A stretch of DNA of 64,000 bases from Gp6-AA40 sp036274155 (GTDB lineage: Bacteria > Acidobacteriota > Vicinamibacteria > Vicinamibacterales > UBA2999), in contig DASUGH010000015.1 in NCBI GenBank assembly GCA_036274155.1, positions 1 through 64,000 of the forward strand, written 5' to 3'. This document shows, one piece after another, positions 44,671 to 53,727 of the stretch. Each line of letters starts with the position of its first letter. Position 1 is the stretch's first letter. The translations under genes were made by a program, and so were the position numbers. The notes under the pieces were generated by a model. It searched no databases. It was given only the letters and a program-made list of their open reading frames with translations, and was not told the origin of the DNA.

Positions 44671-46017
44671 ATGACACGCCCGATACATCTTGCGCTTCTG
44701 GTTACCCTGAGCAGCGTCACGCTGTCGGCCGCCGACTGGCCGACCTGGCGCGGGCCGAACGGCACCGGGTCCACGACCGAGAGCGGATTGCCGGTGAAGT
44801 GGAGTGCCAAGGAGAACGTGGCATGGAAGGCGCCGATTGCCGGTCTCGGCGTGTCGACGCCGATCGTCACCGGCAACCTCGTGATCGTCACCTCGCAGCT
44901 CGGCTCGAGCACGCGTCGCGCGGGGAATCATCCACGCTTGGTGCAGGGCGGCGACGCAGCGGCTGCGGGTGAGCGCGCACTTGGCGGCGCAGCGCCCGAT
45001 CGCGCGGCCGCATCCGACGGGCGGTCGTATTTTCTGGTCGAGGCGTTTGGCCGCGCCGACGGTAAAAAGCTCTGGGACTATCGCGTGGAGGCGAGCGGCA
45101 CCCTCCCCGAGGTCCACGACAAGCACAACATGGCATCGTCGAGTCCGGTCTCGGACGGGCAGATGATCTACGCCTGGTTTGCCACCGGGCAGATCGTGGC
45201 GCTCGATTTGAACGGCAAGCGGGTGTGGGAGCGCCATCTCGGCAAGGAGATCTCTCCCTACGACATCACCTGGGGCCACGCCAGCTCACCGACGATCTTC
45301 GAGGACTCGCTGCTGCTGCTCTGCGACCACACGTCACAGTCGTACTTGCTCGCCCTCGACAAGCGGACGGGCAAGGAGAAGTGGAAGGCAAGCCGGGGGG
45401 CGGGCAAATCGTCGTACAGCACGCCGCTCGTCGTTCCCGGTCCGAATGGTCCGGAAGTCATCGTCAATTCGAGCGATCGCGTCGACGCGTATCACGCCCG
45501 CACCGGCGAGCTGCTCTGGTACACCGGCGGCACGAACCGGTTTCCCGTGCCATCGCCGCTCTTCTCGGATGGCGTGATCTACATGAGCCGCGGCTACCGC
45601 AGCAGCCCATACATGGCGCTGCGCCCCGGCGGCCGCGGCGACATCACCAAGACGCATGTCATCTGGGAGAACACGACGGGAGGTCCGTACATCTCGTCGC
45701 TGGTGCACGACAACGGGCTGATCTACATGGCCACCGATGTCGGTGCGGTCACAGTGGTCGATGCCAAGGACGGCTCACGGGTGTGGCAGCAGAGGATCGA
45801 CGGCGTGTTCTCGGCGTCGCCGGTGGCCGCCGACGGGAAGATCTACTTCGTGAGCGAGAACGGCGAGACGATCGTCGTCCGATCCGGCCGCACGCCGGAG
45901 GTGCTGTCGCGCAACGATCTCGGCGAGCGGCAGGTCGCCTCGCCAGCCGTGTCGAACGGGCAGATCTTCATCCGCACCGACGATCACATCTTCGCCATCG
46001 GGAAGCCCGCCAGGTAG
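44671..46017 (+). CDS. Secreted PQQ-like beta-propeller protein
   Basis: The 448-residue protein has a signal peptide (LALLVTLSSVTLSA) and the entry motif ADWPTWRGPNGTG. Repeated blades include KLWDYRVEASG, LLALDKRTGKEKWKAS and VVDAKDGSRVWQQR. It is a paralogue of the gene at 6976-8343, with the same length and blade spacing. It has no heme or catalytic residues I can name. It could be a quinoprotein or a binding protein. The ATG at 44671 gives the best signal; a GTG four codons earlier is possible. Confidence 0.8.
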   Translation: MTRPIHLALLVTLSSVTLSAADWPTWRGPNGTGSTTESGLPVKWSAKENVAWKAPIAGLGVSTPIVTGNLVIVTSQLGSSTRRAGNHPRLVQGGDAAAAGERALGGAAPDRAAASDGRSYFLVEAFGRADGKKLWDYRVEASGTLPEVHDKHNMASSSPVSDGQMIYAWFATGQIVALDLNGKRVWERHLGKEISPYDITWGHASSPTIFEDSLLLLCDHTSQSYLLALDKRTGKEKWKASRGAGKSSYSTPLVVPGPNGPEVIVNSSDRVDAYHARTGELLWYTGGTNRFPVPSPLFSDGVIYMSRGYRSSPYMALRPGGRGDITKTHVIWENTTGGPYISSLVHDNGLIYMATDVGAVTVVDAKDGSRVWQQRIDGVFSASPVAADGKIYFVSENGETIVVRSGRTPEVLSRNDLGERQVASPAVSNGQIFIRTDDHIFAIGKPAR

Positions 46018-46263
46018 GGGCGGGCTTGAGGCATCGAGGGCTCCTCGAGGCACCGAGATTTTCGCCACCGACATTCTGGGGTACCCGAAGCTACTGGGTT
46101 AAGGGGCTTTCCAGCCTTCAACGGAATCCGCGATGACGTTGGCGCAGCCGGCGAACCATTCGTCGTTGCCGGAAGGAGCTCAGATCAAAGTGATCGTCTT
46201 CTCTGTGCCTCTGTGCCTCTGTGGCGAAAATCTCGGTGCCTCGCAGCGGAACCTCTGTGCCTC
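46018..46263. repeat. Inverted repeat region related to the branched element
   Basis: GGCACCGAGATTTTCGCCAC near 46052 recurs inverted near 46220, about 145 bases apart, accompanied by CTCTGTGCC words. The words match the outer flanks of copies 1 and 2 of the branched element, but the central long stem is absent. No gene is supported. A 26-codon minus-strand open stretch at 46102-46179 has no start. Confidence 0.6.
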
Positions 46264-47601
46264 TCAGTCCGGGAGCGCCTCCTCTCTCGGCTCGGGCAGG
46301 AAGAAGCTGGCAATGAAGCCGATCACGTACGCGCTGCCGCCGACGATGGCAGCCGCGTAGGCGAGCCTGATGGGCACCGAGCCGCCAGGCATGAGGGTGG
46401 AGAGCGAGACGGCGAGCTGGGCGCCGAACGTCCCGATCATGCGGCCGCCGACGTTCGCGGCAAAGCTTTCGCCGGTGCCGCGAAGAAAGGTCGGATAGAC
46501 GCGCGGGAGGTAGTTGCCCCAGAAGCTGAACTGCGCGACGGTCATGAACCCGACCACGGCGACGCCCCATTGCGCCAGCGACAATCCGATGGTGGGGACG
46601 AGCCAGTAGACCAGTGGCAGCAGGAGAAGGCCGGGTACCTGGAATACGTGCAGGAGGCGCCGGCGGCTGATGATCACCGCCGCGAGCACTGCCAGTGCGA
46701 TGCGTCCGGCGAGGCCGCCGAACTCCTGGATCGACTGGACTACGCCGACCGTCTGCTCCTGCGCCCTCGGCTCGAGCACGCGCACTTCTGCCAGGCCAGG
46801 CACGATGCGGGGCATCTGCTGGACGGCGCCGAAGGCGGCCGCATACGCGCACGCCATCATGATCGTGGTGACGATGGTCGTGCGCCGGAATTCAGGCGTG
46901 AACAGAAGGAAGAAGCTCGGTCGCTTGAGCGAGCCGGTGCGCTTCTTCTCGGCCCAGATCGGCGATTCCGGCAGGAACGGCCGGATGATCATCAGCGGAA
47001 TGGCCGGGAGCAGGCCGGACATCAGCGTGTACCGCCAGGCCTGGTGCCCTCCGTGGATTGCCGGAAGCACGTGGCTGTAGGTGACAATGAGCGTGTAGGC
47101 ACCGCTCACCATCAAGCCGCCGATGGAGCTGAAGGCCTGCGTGTAGCCGAGTACCTTCTCGCGTTGAGCCGGATCGGTGAAGAGCTCCGACAGCCAGGCG
47201 ACGGCGGCGACGAACTCCACGCAGACTCCGACGAAGGTGCAGCAGCGCCAGAAGAGCAGCCATCCCACTGACGTCGCAAGCCCGGACGCCAGAGCGCCGA
47301 ACGCGTAGAGCAGGATGCTGTAGACGAGCACGCGGCGTCGTCCGAGCAGGTCGGTGAGGTAGCCGCCGAGCAGGCCGAAGATTCCGCCTGCCACCGCCGG
47401 CACGTAGACCAGCGTGCCGACCCACGCGTTGACCGCCTCGCTGTTGGGTGGAGCGCCGAGCAGTTCAGCCAACGCCGGCCGGACGACGAGCGGCATCACC
47501 AGCAGCTCGTAGGTGTCGTACGCAAAGCCGAGCGCGGCCACCGCACAGATCACCCACTGGAGCGGCGTCAGCCGCCCGGGCGTCACGGTCTCTGTTGTCA
47601 T
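46264..47601 (-). CDS. Major facilitator superfamily transporter (sugar/acid:proton symporter-like)
   Basis: The 445-residue protein has twelve hydrophobic segments. The inter-helix-2/3 loop carries GGYLTDLLGRRRV, matching the MFS G-x-x-x-D-x-x-G-R-R signature, and the corresponding second-half loop carries GGLAGRIAL. A PESPIWAEKKR motif after helix 6 places it with the metabolite/sugar symporter branch. The substrate is not predicted. It is divergent from the LVIVD-repeat gene, with repeats between. Confidence 0.85.
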   Translation of the reverse strand: MTTETVTPGRLTPLQWVICAVAALGFAYDTYELLVMPLVVRPALAELLGAPPNSEAVNAWVGTLVYVPAVAGGIFGLLGGYLTDLLGRRRVLVYSILLYAFGALASGLATSVGWLLFWRCCTFVGVCVEFVAAVAWLSELFTDPAQREKVLGYTQAFSSIGGLMVSGAYTLIVTYSHVLPAIHGGHQAWRYTLMSGLLPAIPLMIIRPFLPESPIWAEKKRTGSLKRPSFFLLFTPEFRRTTIVTTIMMACAYAAAFGAVQQMPRIVPGLAEVRVLEPRAQEQTVGVVQSIQEFGGLAGRIALAVLAAVIISRRRLLHVFQVPGLLLLPLVYWLVPTIGLSLAQWGVAVVGFMTVAQFSFWGNYLPRVYPTFLRGTGESFAANVGGRMIGTFGAQLAVSLSTLMPGGSVPIRLAYAAAIVGGSAYVIGFIASFFLPEPREEALPD

Positions 47602-47682
47602 AGACCCTCAATACGCTACAAGGCCGGGAAGTATTTCGCGAGCGCTGTCGTTGCGGGCGGTGATCACGTGTATCACACATTT

Positions 47683-47763
47683 TTCGCAGAACCGAGCTTC
47701 AGCTCGGTTGGACACGGTCGGTTCTGCGACTGATCAAACCGAGCTGAAGCTCGGTTCTGCGAA
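47683..47763. repeat. Inverted pair of palindromic repeats (SQNRASARF family)
   Basis: Two 27-bp copies lie in opposite orientations at 47683-47709 and 47737-47763, separated by 27 bases that include a half-copy (GGTCGGTTCTGCG). The pair can form one long hairpin or two small ones. It lies 28 bp before the GTG start of the LVIVD gene. Confidence 0.9.
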
Positions 47764-47791
47764 ATCGGCACGGGTGTATCATCCGCCCATC

Positions 47792-49759
47792 GTGTCTGTG
47801 CGACAGCCAACGAGACGGCTCATCCTCGGCGTGCTCCAGGCGCTCGTCGCCACGATACTGGTGACGACCGGCAGCGCGTCGCAGCCCGCCGCCGCACAGC
47901 GCGCTACAGCCGGCGAGCAGTGCGTCGATCACTCGAGGGACCCGGCCGGCTGTCAGCCGAGCACGTTCGATACGCCGATCGCGCAGATGCCGTCGGTGCG
48001 GGTCGACCGGCAGGGCAACATCGATCCGCGATCGTCCGAGGCCGACGCGAAAGCGGGCGCGTTCGCGCTCGAGACCCGGCTTCACCTGTTCCGGAACTTC
48101 GAGCACCTGCACTGGGTGGTCACCGTGCCATCGGAGCGCGACCCGGCCACGGGTGCGTGGCGGGGCGGCGACCTGGATGGCGCAGGTGACGGCCGCGGCC
48201 TCGGCGTGGCGGGACAGTGCCTCTTCGTCGGCCACGCCAACGGCGCCGGCATCCGGCACGCGATCAACATCTTCAGGATTCAGCCCGACCCCGAGAAACA
48301 GCCGCCCGTCCAGGTCGGCGAGATCCCGGCAATCGTCGAGGGCAACCAGGGATTCGACGACCGCGAGCTTCGCTCGCTCGTCTATCGCACGTCACGCGGC
48401 GAGGATCGTTACCTCCTGGTGCGCAACGCCGGAACGAACACCGCCGGTCGGATGGAGTCGTACCGAATCGACATGAACACCTGCCTGCCGGTGTTCAAGA
48501 GCGAGACCACGGACTTCCACTCGCAGTCGCACGAGTTCTTTCTCTGGCACGACCCTGCCAACAGCAATCGCGTACTCGTCTACATGACGAACTGGACCGG
48601 CGGCGTGCCCGACCCGGAGCGTCCGGGTCTGAAGGTGCCGGACCTGATCGTGCTCGCCGTGACCGACGAAAGCACCGGCGAGGTGCTGGCGAAGCCGCGG
48701 ACGCTCGCCGGGTTCACGTTGCAGGAAGTCGGAGGTCCGCCGATCGACGAGCGTCCCGACGCCACCGGCCTCTTTTCCGACGGGCGGTTCCTCGATTTCA
48801 GCGATCTGAAGAACGGCCGCGGCCAGGCGGGTAACTTTCAGAATCGCGAGCAGAACCGGCTGCATTCGGTGTCGGTGACGCCGGACGGCGAACGCGTGTA
48901 TGTCGCCGGCACCACCGCCGGCTTCTACGTGCTCAACTCGGAGTCGGTGGCGCACAGCACCGACGCGCAGCTCGCGGCTGGCACCGACGGCTGCAACCAG
49001 CGGTCGACGATCGTGGCCCCCGGGGGAGTCATCGATGCCGCGAAGCTGCCGATGCTCGCCACCGATTGTGTGCGGATGGTCGTCAACGACGACCCCGGAC
49101 TCAAAGCGTTCCTCGCATCGAACGCGTCGCCAGAGACCAAGGCGAATCGCTATCTGGTGCTCCTCACCCGCTCGCGGTTCGACGTCTACCCGCCGGTGAA
49201 CGCCACGCCGACCGGCACGCATAGCGCCGTGTTCGTGCCCGACCGTCCGGCGCGCGTGCGCGGGAACACGAAGGGTCGCCCGTCGTATGTCTGGCTGTCG
49301 GACGAGAACGGCGGCTGTCCGCTCAACTACGCGCGGATGGTGTCGGTGGAAGCCGAGGCGACGCCGATCATGATTGGCGCGTTCGCAATCCCCGACAACG
49401 AGATCGGCGAGTGCCTGTCGCAGGCGACCATCGAGCCGAACGGGCAGCCGCGGCGGCGCAATCCCCAGCAGAACCACAACCCGACCGTGTTCAAGAACCT
49501 CGTGTTCACCACCTGGTATTCACACGGTTTGCGGGCCATCGACATCTCGAACCCGTACACGCCGCGCGAAGTCGGCTACGCGTTGACCATTCCACAGGGT
49601 GTGGCGCGCACCTACCCGGTCTTCAAGGACGGGCTGATCTACTGGGTGGACAACGACACGGGCCTCCATGTTGCGCGCTACACCGGCCCGAGACGCGACG
49701 AGCTGCCGGGCCCGGGGTCCGGTACTTACGAAGGCAATGCCACCAGCCCTCACCGTTAG
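47792..49759 (+). CDS. Secreted LVIVD-repeat protein
   Basis: The 655-residue protein has a signal peptide (ILGVLQALVATILVTTGSA). Its body has choice-of-anchor and LVIVD-like beta-propeller features: HLFRNFEHLHWVVTV, GLGVAGQCLFVGHANG, and a C-terminal SHGLRAIDISNPYTPREVGY blade. LVIVD proteins are extracellular and poorly understood. The GTG at 47792 sits directly downstream of the palindromic pair. The next gene starts before this one ends (23-bp overlap), so expression is coupled. Confidence 0.72.
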   Translation: MSVRQPTRRLILGVLQALVATILVTTGSASQPAAAQRATAGEQCVDHSRDPAGCQPSTFDTPIAQMPSVRVDRQGNIDPRSSEADAKAGAFALETRLHLFRNFEHLHWVVTVPSERDPATGAWRGGDLDGAGDGRGLGVAGQCLFVGHANGAGIRHAINIFRIQPDPEKQPPVQVGEIPAIVEGNQGFDDRELRSLVYRTSRGEDRYLLVRNAGTNTAGRMESYRIDMNTCLPVFKSETTDFHSQSHEFFLWHDPANSNRVLVYMTNWTGGVPDPERPGLKVPDLIVLAVTDESTGEVLAKPRTLAGFTLQEVGGPPIDERPDATGLFSDGRFLDFSDLKNGRGQAGNFQNREQNRLHSVSVTPDGERVYVAGTTAGFYVLNSESVAHSTDAQLAAGTDGCNQRSTIVAPGGVIDAAKLPMLATDCVRMVVNDDPGLKAFLASNASPETKANRYLVLLTRSRFDVYPPVNATPTGTHSAVFVPDRPARVRGNTKGRPSYVWLSDENGGCPLNYARMVSVEAEATPIMIGAFAIPDNEIGECLSQATIEPNGQPRRRNPQQNHNPTVFKNLVFTTWYSHGLRAIDISNPYTPREVGYALTIPQGVARTYPVFKDGLIYWVDNDTGLHVARYTGPRRDELPGPGSGTYEGNATSPHR

Positions 49760-50729
49760 AGGGGTTGGCGGCGCAGCCTTTCTCCTCCTGGTCAGTCTGT
49801 TCGCGCTGCAGGCACCCGCGCCCGGTCAGACGCCTGCCCTTGAGACGGCCTTCGTCTGTCCGATGCATCCCGACTACACGCTGGACGTCGAGGGGCGCTG
49901 TCCGCGCTGCGGCATGGCGCTCGTCCGCGCCACGCCGTACGACGTGCGCGACTACGGGTTCGAGCTCACCACGTCGCCCGCTCCGGTCAGGGCCGGTCAG
50001 CCGGCACAGTGGCGGTTCAAGGTCTTCCATCCCGACACGCACCGGCAGGTGACTCGCTTCGAGCGCGTGCACGAGAAGGAGTACCACCTCTTCGTCATCA
50101 GTCAGGACATGGAGCACTTCGAGCACGTCCACCCCGACGAGCAGTCTGACGGCACCTGGACGATCGGCGTCACGCTCCCGAAACCTGGCTATTACGCGCT
50201 GCTCTCGGACTTCCTGCCCGCCGGCGGTTCGTCGCAGCTCATCGTCCGGCCGCTCGTCACGGCGGGCTATACCGGAGATCTCGTCAGCGACCGCGCGCAG
50301 CTCGTGCCCGATGCCAGCCCGATGAAGACGGTCGGCGACATCACGTCAACGGTGACCTACGATCCGCCGACGTTCGTCGCGGGTCTCTACGGTCATCTGA
50401 TCTTCAATCTCACCGACACGCAGACGGGGCGGGCGATCACCGACCTCCAGACATATCTCGGCGCGTTCGGGCACACGCTGATCATGAGCGAGGACATGGT
50501 GGACTACGTGCACACCCACTCGCTCGACATCCTCGCCACCAATGACGATGACGATGGGCCGCAGTTTCTCATCGCACCCGGCGCCGATCTCGAGGCGCTG
50601 CGTGGAGGGCCGCAGGTGATCTTCGACGGCTTGATGCCGAAGCCCGGTCGCTATCGCGCGTGGACCCAGTTCCGCCGCAACGGCGAGCTGCACACGTTCA
50701 CCTCGACGTTCAACGTGGTGGCGCCATGA
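49737..50729 (+). CDS. Secreted heavy-metal-binding-domain protein
   Basis: The 330-residue protein has a signal peptide and then the small heavy-metal-binding domain C41-P-M43-H44 ... C55-xx-C58-G-M60, as found on copper and heavy-metal exporters. The remainder (about 65-330) is a pair of beta-sandwich segments with His/Met/Asp clusters (EHFEHVHPDEQ, MSEDMVDYVHTHS) that could also bind copper. It probably receives or stores a metal in the periplasm. It overlaps both neighbours, 23 bp upstream and 4 bp downstream. Confidence 0.75.
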   Translation: MPPALTVRGVGGAAFLLLVSLFALQAPAPGQTPALETAFVCPMHPDYTLDVEGRCPRCGMALVRATPYDVRDYGFELTTSPAPVRAGQPAQWRFKVFHPDTHRQVTRFERVHEKEYHLFVISQDMEHFEHVHPDEQSDGTWTIGVTLPKPGYYALLSDFLPAGGSSQLIVRPLVTAGYTGDLVSDRAQLVPDASPMKTVGDITSTVTYDPPTFVAGLYGHLIFNLTDTQTGRAITDLQTYLGAFGHTLIMSEDMVDYVHTHSLDILATNDDDDGPQFLIAPGADLEALRGGPQVIFDGLMPKPGRYRAWTQFRRNGELHTFTSTFNVVAP

Positions 50730-51877
50730 TGAGGCGGCTCCACCTCTTGCTGCTCACGGCCGTTGCGCTGGTCGTCGTGTGGATTGTCTCTCCGCACGAA
50801 GCGCTCTCTCACGGGGCAGTGACGACGACCGTGTACTTCGACCGCGAGATCGTTCGCATCCTCAACAACCGGTGCGTGATGTGCCACATGGACGGCGGCC
50901 TGTCGTTTCCGCTCTCCACCTACGAAGAGACGTGGGTGCGCGGCCGGTCGATCCGGACCGAGGTGCTCCGCCGTCACATGCCGCCGTGGCCTGCGGTTGC
51001 CGGCTACGGGCGGTTCGCCAACGACAACGGTCTGACGCTGCGCGAGACGCAGTTCCTCGTGTCGTGGGTCGAGGGGCTCGGGCCGAGAAATGGCGGAACC
51101 GTCTTTCTCAACGTCAGCGATCCGAAGGCGGCACCCCGCCAGGAGGTCCGTGCCTCGGCCCACGTCGGCCACTGGCAGCTCGGAGAGCCGGACCTCGCGC
51201 GATCGCTCGAGGCAGGAACAATCGCCGCGCGACAGCCCGACGGCATTCATCGCACGACCGTCGACCTGGGGCTCACCTCGGCGGGGCCGGTCAGCGGCGT
51301 GGAATACCAGCCAGCCGATCGGCGCATCGTGCGCGGCGCCGTCTTCACCGTGCAGCAGACGGGACAGTGGCTGGGCAGTTGGACCCCCTGGTACGGCTAT
51401 CACCGTCTGCCGGCAGGCGCTGCCATCACCCTGCCCGCCGGGGCTCGCATCGTTGCCGAGATTCACTATCGCGGAACGACCGAACCGGTGGTCGACCGCG
51501 GAACGCTCGGCGTCTTCTTTGCCGATCGGCAGGCAGCGCAGCGCGCATCCGATCTCGTGATGGACGCAAAGCCCGACGGCGAACCCGGGAAGGTACGCGG
51601 CAGCGTCAAGGTTGCCGCCGACACACGTGTGTGGGCTCTGCGGGTGGACCTCGATCGCGACGCCTCTGCGCTCGAGGTGTCCGCGCGGCGACCGGATGGT
51701 GGAACCGACGTTCTGCTGTTCGCCAGGAACCTCTCGACTGAGTGGCCCACGCCGTTCGTGCTCGAAGAACCGCACCTGCTTCGCAAGGGCACCGAGCTTC
51801 GCTTCACGGTGATGAGTGGCGATGCAGGCAGGGCACGCGCCGCACTCCGTACCCGCCTGACGCTCAGCCGGTTCTGA
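50726..51877 (+). CDS. C-type cytochrome with copper-monooxygenase-like C-terminus
   Basis: The 383-residue protein has a signal segment (LLLLTAVALVVVWIV) and an early heme site CVMCH (C50, C53, H54) followed by RHMPPWPAVAGYG. A C-terminal beta domain (about 150-380) has the shape of type II ascorbate-dependent copper monooxygenase domains (LPAGARIVAEIHY), though I see only some of the expected copper ligands. ATGA overlap links it to the metal-binding gene. The three genes from 47792 look like one redox unit. The substrate is unknown. Confidence 0.68.
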   Translation: MMRRLHLLLLTAVALVVVWIVSPHEALSHGAVTTTVYFDREIVRILNNRCVMCHMDGGLSFPLSTYEETWVRGRSIRTEVLRRHMPPWPAVAGYGRFANDNGLTLRETQFLVSWVEGLGPRNGGTVFLNVSDPKAAPRQEVRASAHVGHWQLGEPDLARSLEAGTIAARQPDGIHRTTVDLGLTSAGPVSGVEYQPADRRIVRGAVFTVQQTGQWLGSWTPWYGYHRLPAGAAITLPAGARIVAEIHYRGTTEPVVDRGTLGVFFADRQAAQRASDLVMDAKPDGEPGKVRGSVKVAADTRVWALRVDLDRDASALEVSARRPDGGTDVLLFARNLSTEWPTPFVLEEPHLLRKGTELRFTVMSGDAGRARAALRTRLTLSRF

Positions 51878-51906
51878 TCCACAAAGGGCGTTTCGCGGCT
51901 GCGGTT

Positions 51907-52860
51907 TCAGCTCTGATCTTCCGGCCGACTCTCGGAGGCATCGAAGACGATCTCCATCCCATATGGGAGATACGACAGCCGATTGTGGTCGACCAGCCCG
52001 TACATTCCGGCCTCGGGGATCCGGAATTCAACGATCGCCCCGCCGCCGGGCGTAACGCCGTAGCTTTGAACGCTGCGGAACTCCGACGCGCCATCGTAGA
52101 CAGTGTCGAGAATCGTACCCATCACGTGAATCGCCGACACACCGGGACCGACGTTCACGACATACGCCCGCACGAGATCACCTGGCCGAACCTTCAACGC
52201 CGTGTGCTCGAGCCGGCCGTTGAACATGACCATGGTCGGGTCGTTCTTCTGTACGCGAGCCGGATCGGCTCCAGGAATGTGCCCGGACGCGTCGGCTTCG
52301 CCATACAGCGCGCCCTGGACGACGACGAGCTCGCGGGCCGCGCGCAACGGCCGGCTGCGCGGATAGACGATCATCGCGCCATAGAGGCCGGACTTGATGT
52401 GCTGATCGGTGACAGCTCCCGCGGCGCAGTGATACATGAACGCACCCGGGGTATCGACAGTCTTCTCGATCCTCATCGAGCCGTTCGGCGCAACCGGACC
52501 GAAATGCATCATGTCGGTCCGCAGCGCGTGCGAATCGAGTCCATGCCACGTTTCCGCATGATTGGCCACTGTGATCGTCACGCGGTCACCTTCGCAGGCC
52601 TCGAGTGTCGGTCCGGGAAGCTTGCCGTTGTAGACCCAGGCATCGAGGCGCATCCCCATCCCGAGATCGACGGTCACTTCGCGCGCGTCGAGCGTGAACG
52701 ACTTTTCCTTCGGCCCGGCGCACGTAGCGACCTGCCCGGCCAGCGCCGGCAGGTCTGGCGCAACGAAAGGGCTGTCGCCGGAGGGGTTTGCCGCCTGTGG
52801 CGTCGCGCAGGCGGCTGTGATGGTCGCGAACGCCGCCCCGACAATGAGCATGGGACGCAT
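51907..52860 (-). CDS. NirK-like copper oxidoreductase lipoprotein, axial Met replaced by Leu
   Basis: The 317-residue protein has a lipoprotein signal (TITAAC, lipid C18). The two-domain cupredoxin pattern of copper nitrite reductase is complete in spacing: H106 (type 1), D109 and H111 (type 2), H144 (type 2), C145 and H154 (type 1), and H245 in AIHVMG for the type 2 site of the partner subunit. The expected axial Met, five residues after H154, is L159. If active it would reduce nitrite to nitric oxide, but the Leu could shift its potential or point to another substrate. It follows the RIC gene by 14 bp. Confidence 0.75.
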   Translation of the reverse strand: MRPMLIVGAAFATITAACATPQAANPSGDSPFVAPDLPALAGQVATCAGPKEKSFTLDAREVTVDLGMGMRLDAWVYNGKLPGPTLEACEGDRVTITVANHAETWHGLDSHALRTDMMHFGPVAPNGSMRIEKTVDTPGAFMYHCAAGAVTDQHIKSGLYGAMIVYPRSRPLRAARELVVVQGALYGEADASGHIPGADPARVQKNDPTMVMFNGRLEHTALKVRPGDLVRAYVVNVGPGVSAIHVMGTILDTVYDGASEFRSVQSYGVTPGGGAIVEFRIPEAGMYGLVDHNRLSYLPYGMEIVFDASESRPEDQS

Positions 52861-52874
52861 AGGTCCTCCAGGAG

Positions 52875-53594
52875 TCAGCTGCGGTGACGCTGTTCGAGCT
52901 CCACTGCTCTGGGGAACAGCACGTTGTTCTCCAGGTGGACGTGCTGGTGCAGATCCCCTTCGAAGCGCGCCAGTTCCGAGAGGCACACGCGGTAGGTCGT
53001 GCACGCGTCCGGTGGTGGCGTGTAGCCGGCCGTGAGCTCGCGAATGGCGCGCATCTCGTCGCCCGCTTCCTGGTGTTCCCGTTCCATCATGCGGATCGGG
53101 TTCTCGACCGTGCCGAACGGACTCGGCAGCCGGCTGTTGCCGGGGGCGATGGCGAGCTCACGGATGTAGGGGAACAACATCCATTCTTCCTTCATCATGT
53201 GGCGCAGGAGCTCGCCGCCCAGCTGCTCGAAGGCCTCGGCGACGCGGACCAGCTCCGGATGCCGGGCACCGTGCACGTCGATCAGCTTCGCCAGATACCG
53301 GGAGATGAGCGGCAGCGCCGAGCGGACATACGCGTGATGCGTCCCGACGATGTGATCGATGAGGCGGTCGAGCGGCCAACTGATGGTCTCGCGGCCGTCC
53401 GGTTCGTCTGAGGCCAGCGCTTCCAGAGCACGCTCGACGTTGACGGGATCGACCGCCGCCGTCCGGCAGGCCTCGGCTACCGAGCGGCGACCGCCGCAGC
53501 AGAAGTCGATGCCAAACTGCTCGAATATCGCGGCGGCGCGGGAATCTGCCGCGACAATGTCGCCTATGGTGGCCTTTTCGAATGACTGGGTCAT
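52875..53594 (-). CDS. Iron-sulfur cluster repair di-iron protein (RIC/YtfE/ScdA)
   Basis: The 239-residue protein has the N-terminal ScdA domain with IDFCCGGRRS (C32, C33) and then a four-helix hemerythrin-like bundle. Probable di-iron ligands are H86 or H87, H132 and E136 in RHMMKEE, H174, H218 or H220, and E222. These proteins repair iron-sulfur clusters damaged by nitric oxide or peroxide. It starts the operon with the NirK-like gene. A palindrome that fits a Crp/Fnr site lies 46 bp upstream of the start. Confidence 0.9.
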   Translation of the reverse strand: MTQSFEKATIGDIVAADSRAAAIFEQFGIDFCCGGRRSVAEACRTAAVDPVNVERALEALASDEPDGRETISWPLDRLIDHIVGTHHAYVRSALPLISRYLAKLIDVHGARHPELVRVAEAFEQLGGELLRHMMKEEWMLFPYIRELAIAPGNSRLPSPFGTVENPIRMMEREHQEAGDEMRAIRELTAGYTPPPDACTTYRVCLSELARFEGDLHQHVHLENNVLFPRAVELEQRHRS

Positions 53595-53639
53595 GATGCG
53601 CTCCTTACAGGCCCAGCGTAGCAACCAGGCGAAGCGAGC

Positions 53640-53659
53640 GGTATGACGGGCGTCATACC
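53640..53659. promoter_or_regulatory. Perfect 20-bp palindrome, probable Crp/Fnr-family (DNR-like) operator
   Basis: GGTATGACG GG CGTCATACC contains ATGAC-N4-GTCAT. That is the spacing and half-site shape of FNR/FixK/DNR boxes (TTGAC-N4-GTCAA in NNR/DNR). It lies between the divergent RIC and Crp/Fnr genes, 46 bp before the RIC start and about 70 bp before the regulator start. A class II activator position for the RIC promoter is plausible. The link to the adjacent regulator is inference. Confidence 0.65.
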
Positions 53660-53679
53660 GACGAAAATAGAGGTGCGGC

Positions 53680-53724
53680 GGTGCGAGGGTGCTGGGTGCG
53701 AGGGTGCTGGGTGCGAGGGTGCTG
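53680..53724. repeat. 15-bp tandem repeat, three exact copies
   Basis: The unit GGTGCGAGGGTGCTG occurs three times without change, ending 3 bases before the GTG of the Crp/Fnr gene. It overlaps the place where a ribosome site should be. Copy-number change could alter translation of the regulator. The words match the longer array at 29805-29999. Confidence 0.9.
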
Positions 53725-53727
53725 AAC

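Noticed and set aside
46102..46179. Short minus-strand open stretch with coding-like residues (EWFAGCANVIADSVEGW)
   Set aside because: Only 26 codons between stops, without a start codon or ribosome site. It may be a gene fragment, but similarity cannot be shown.
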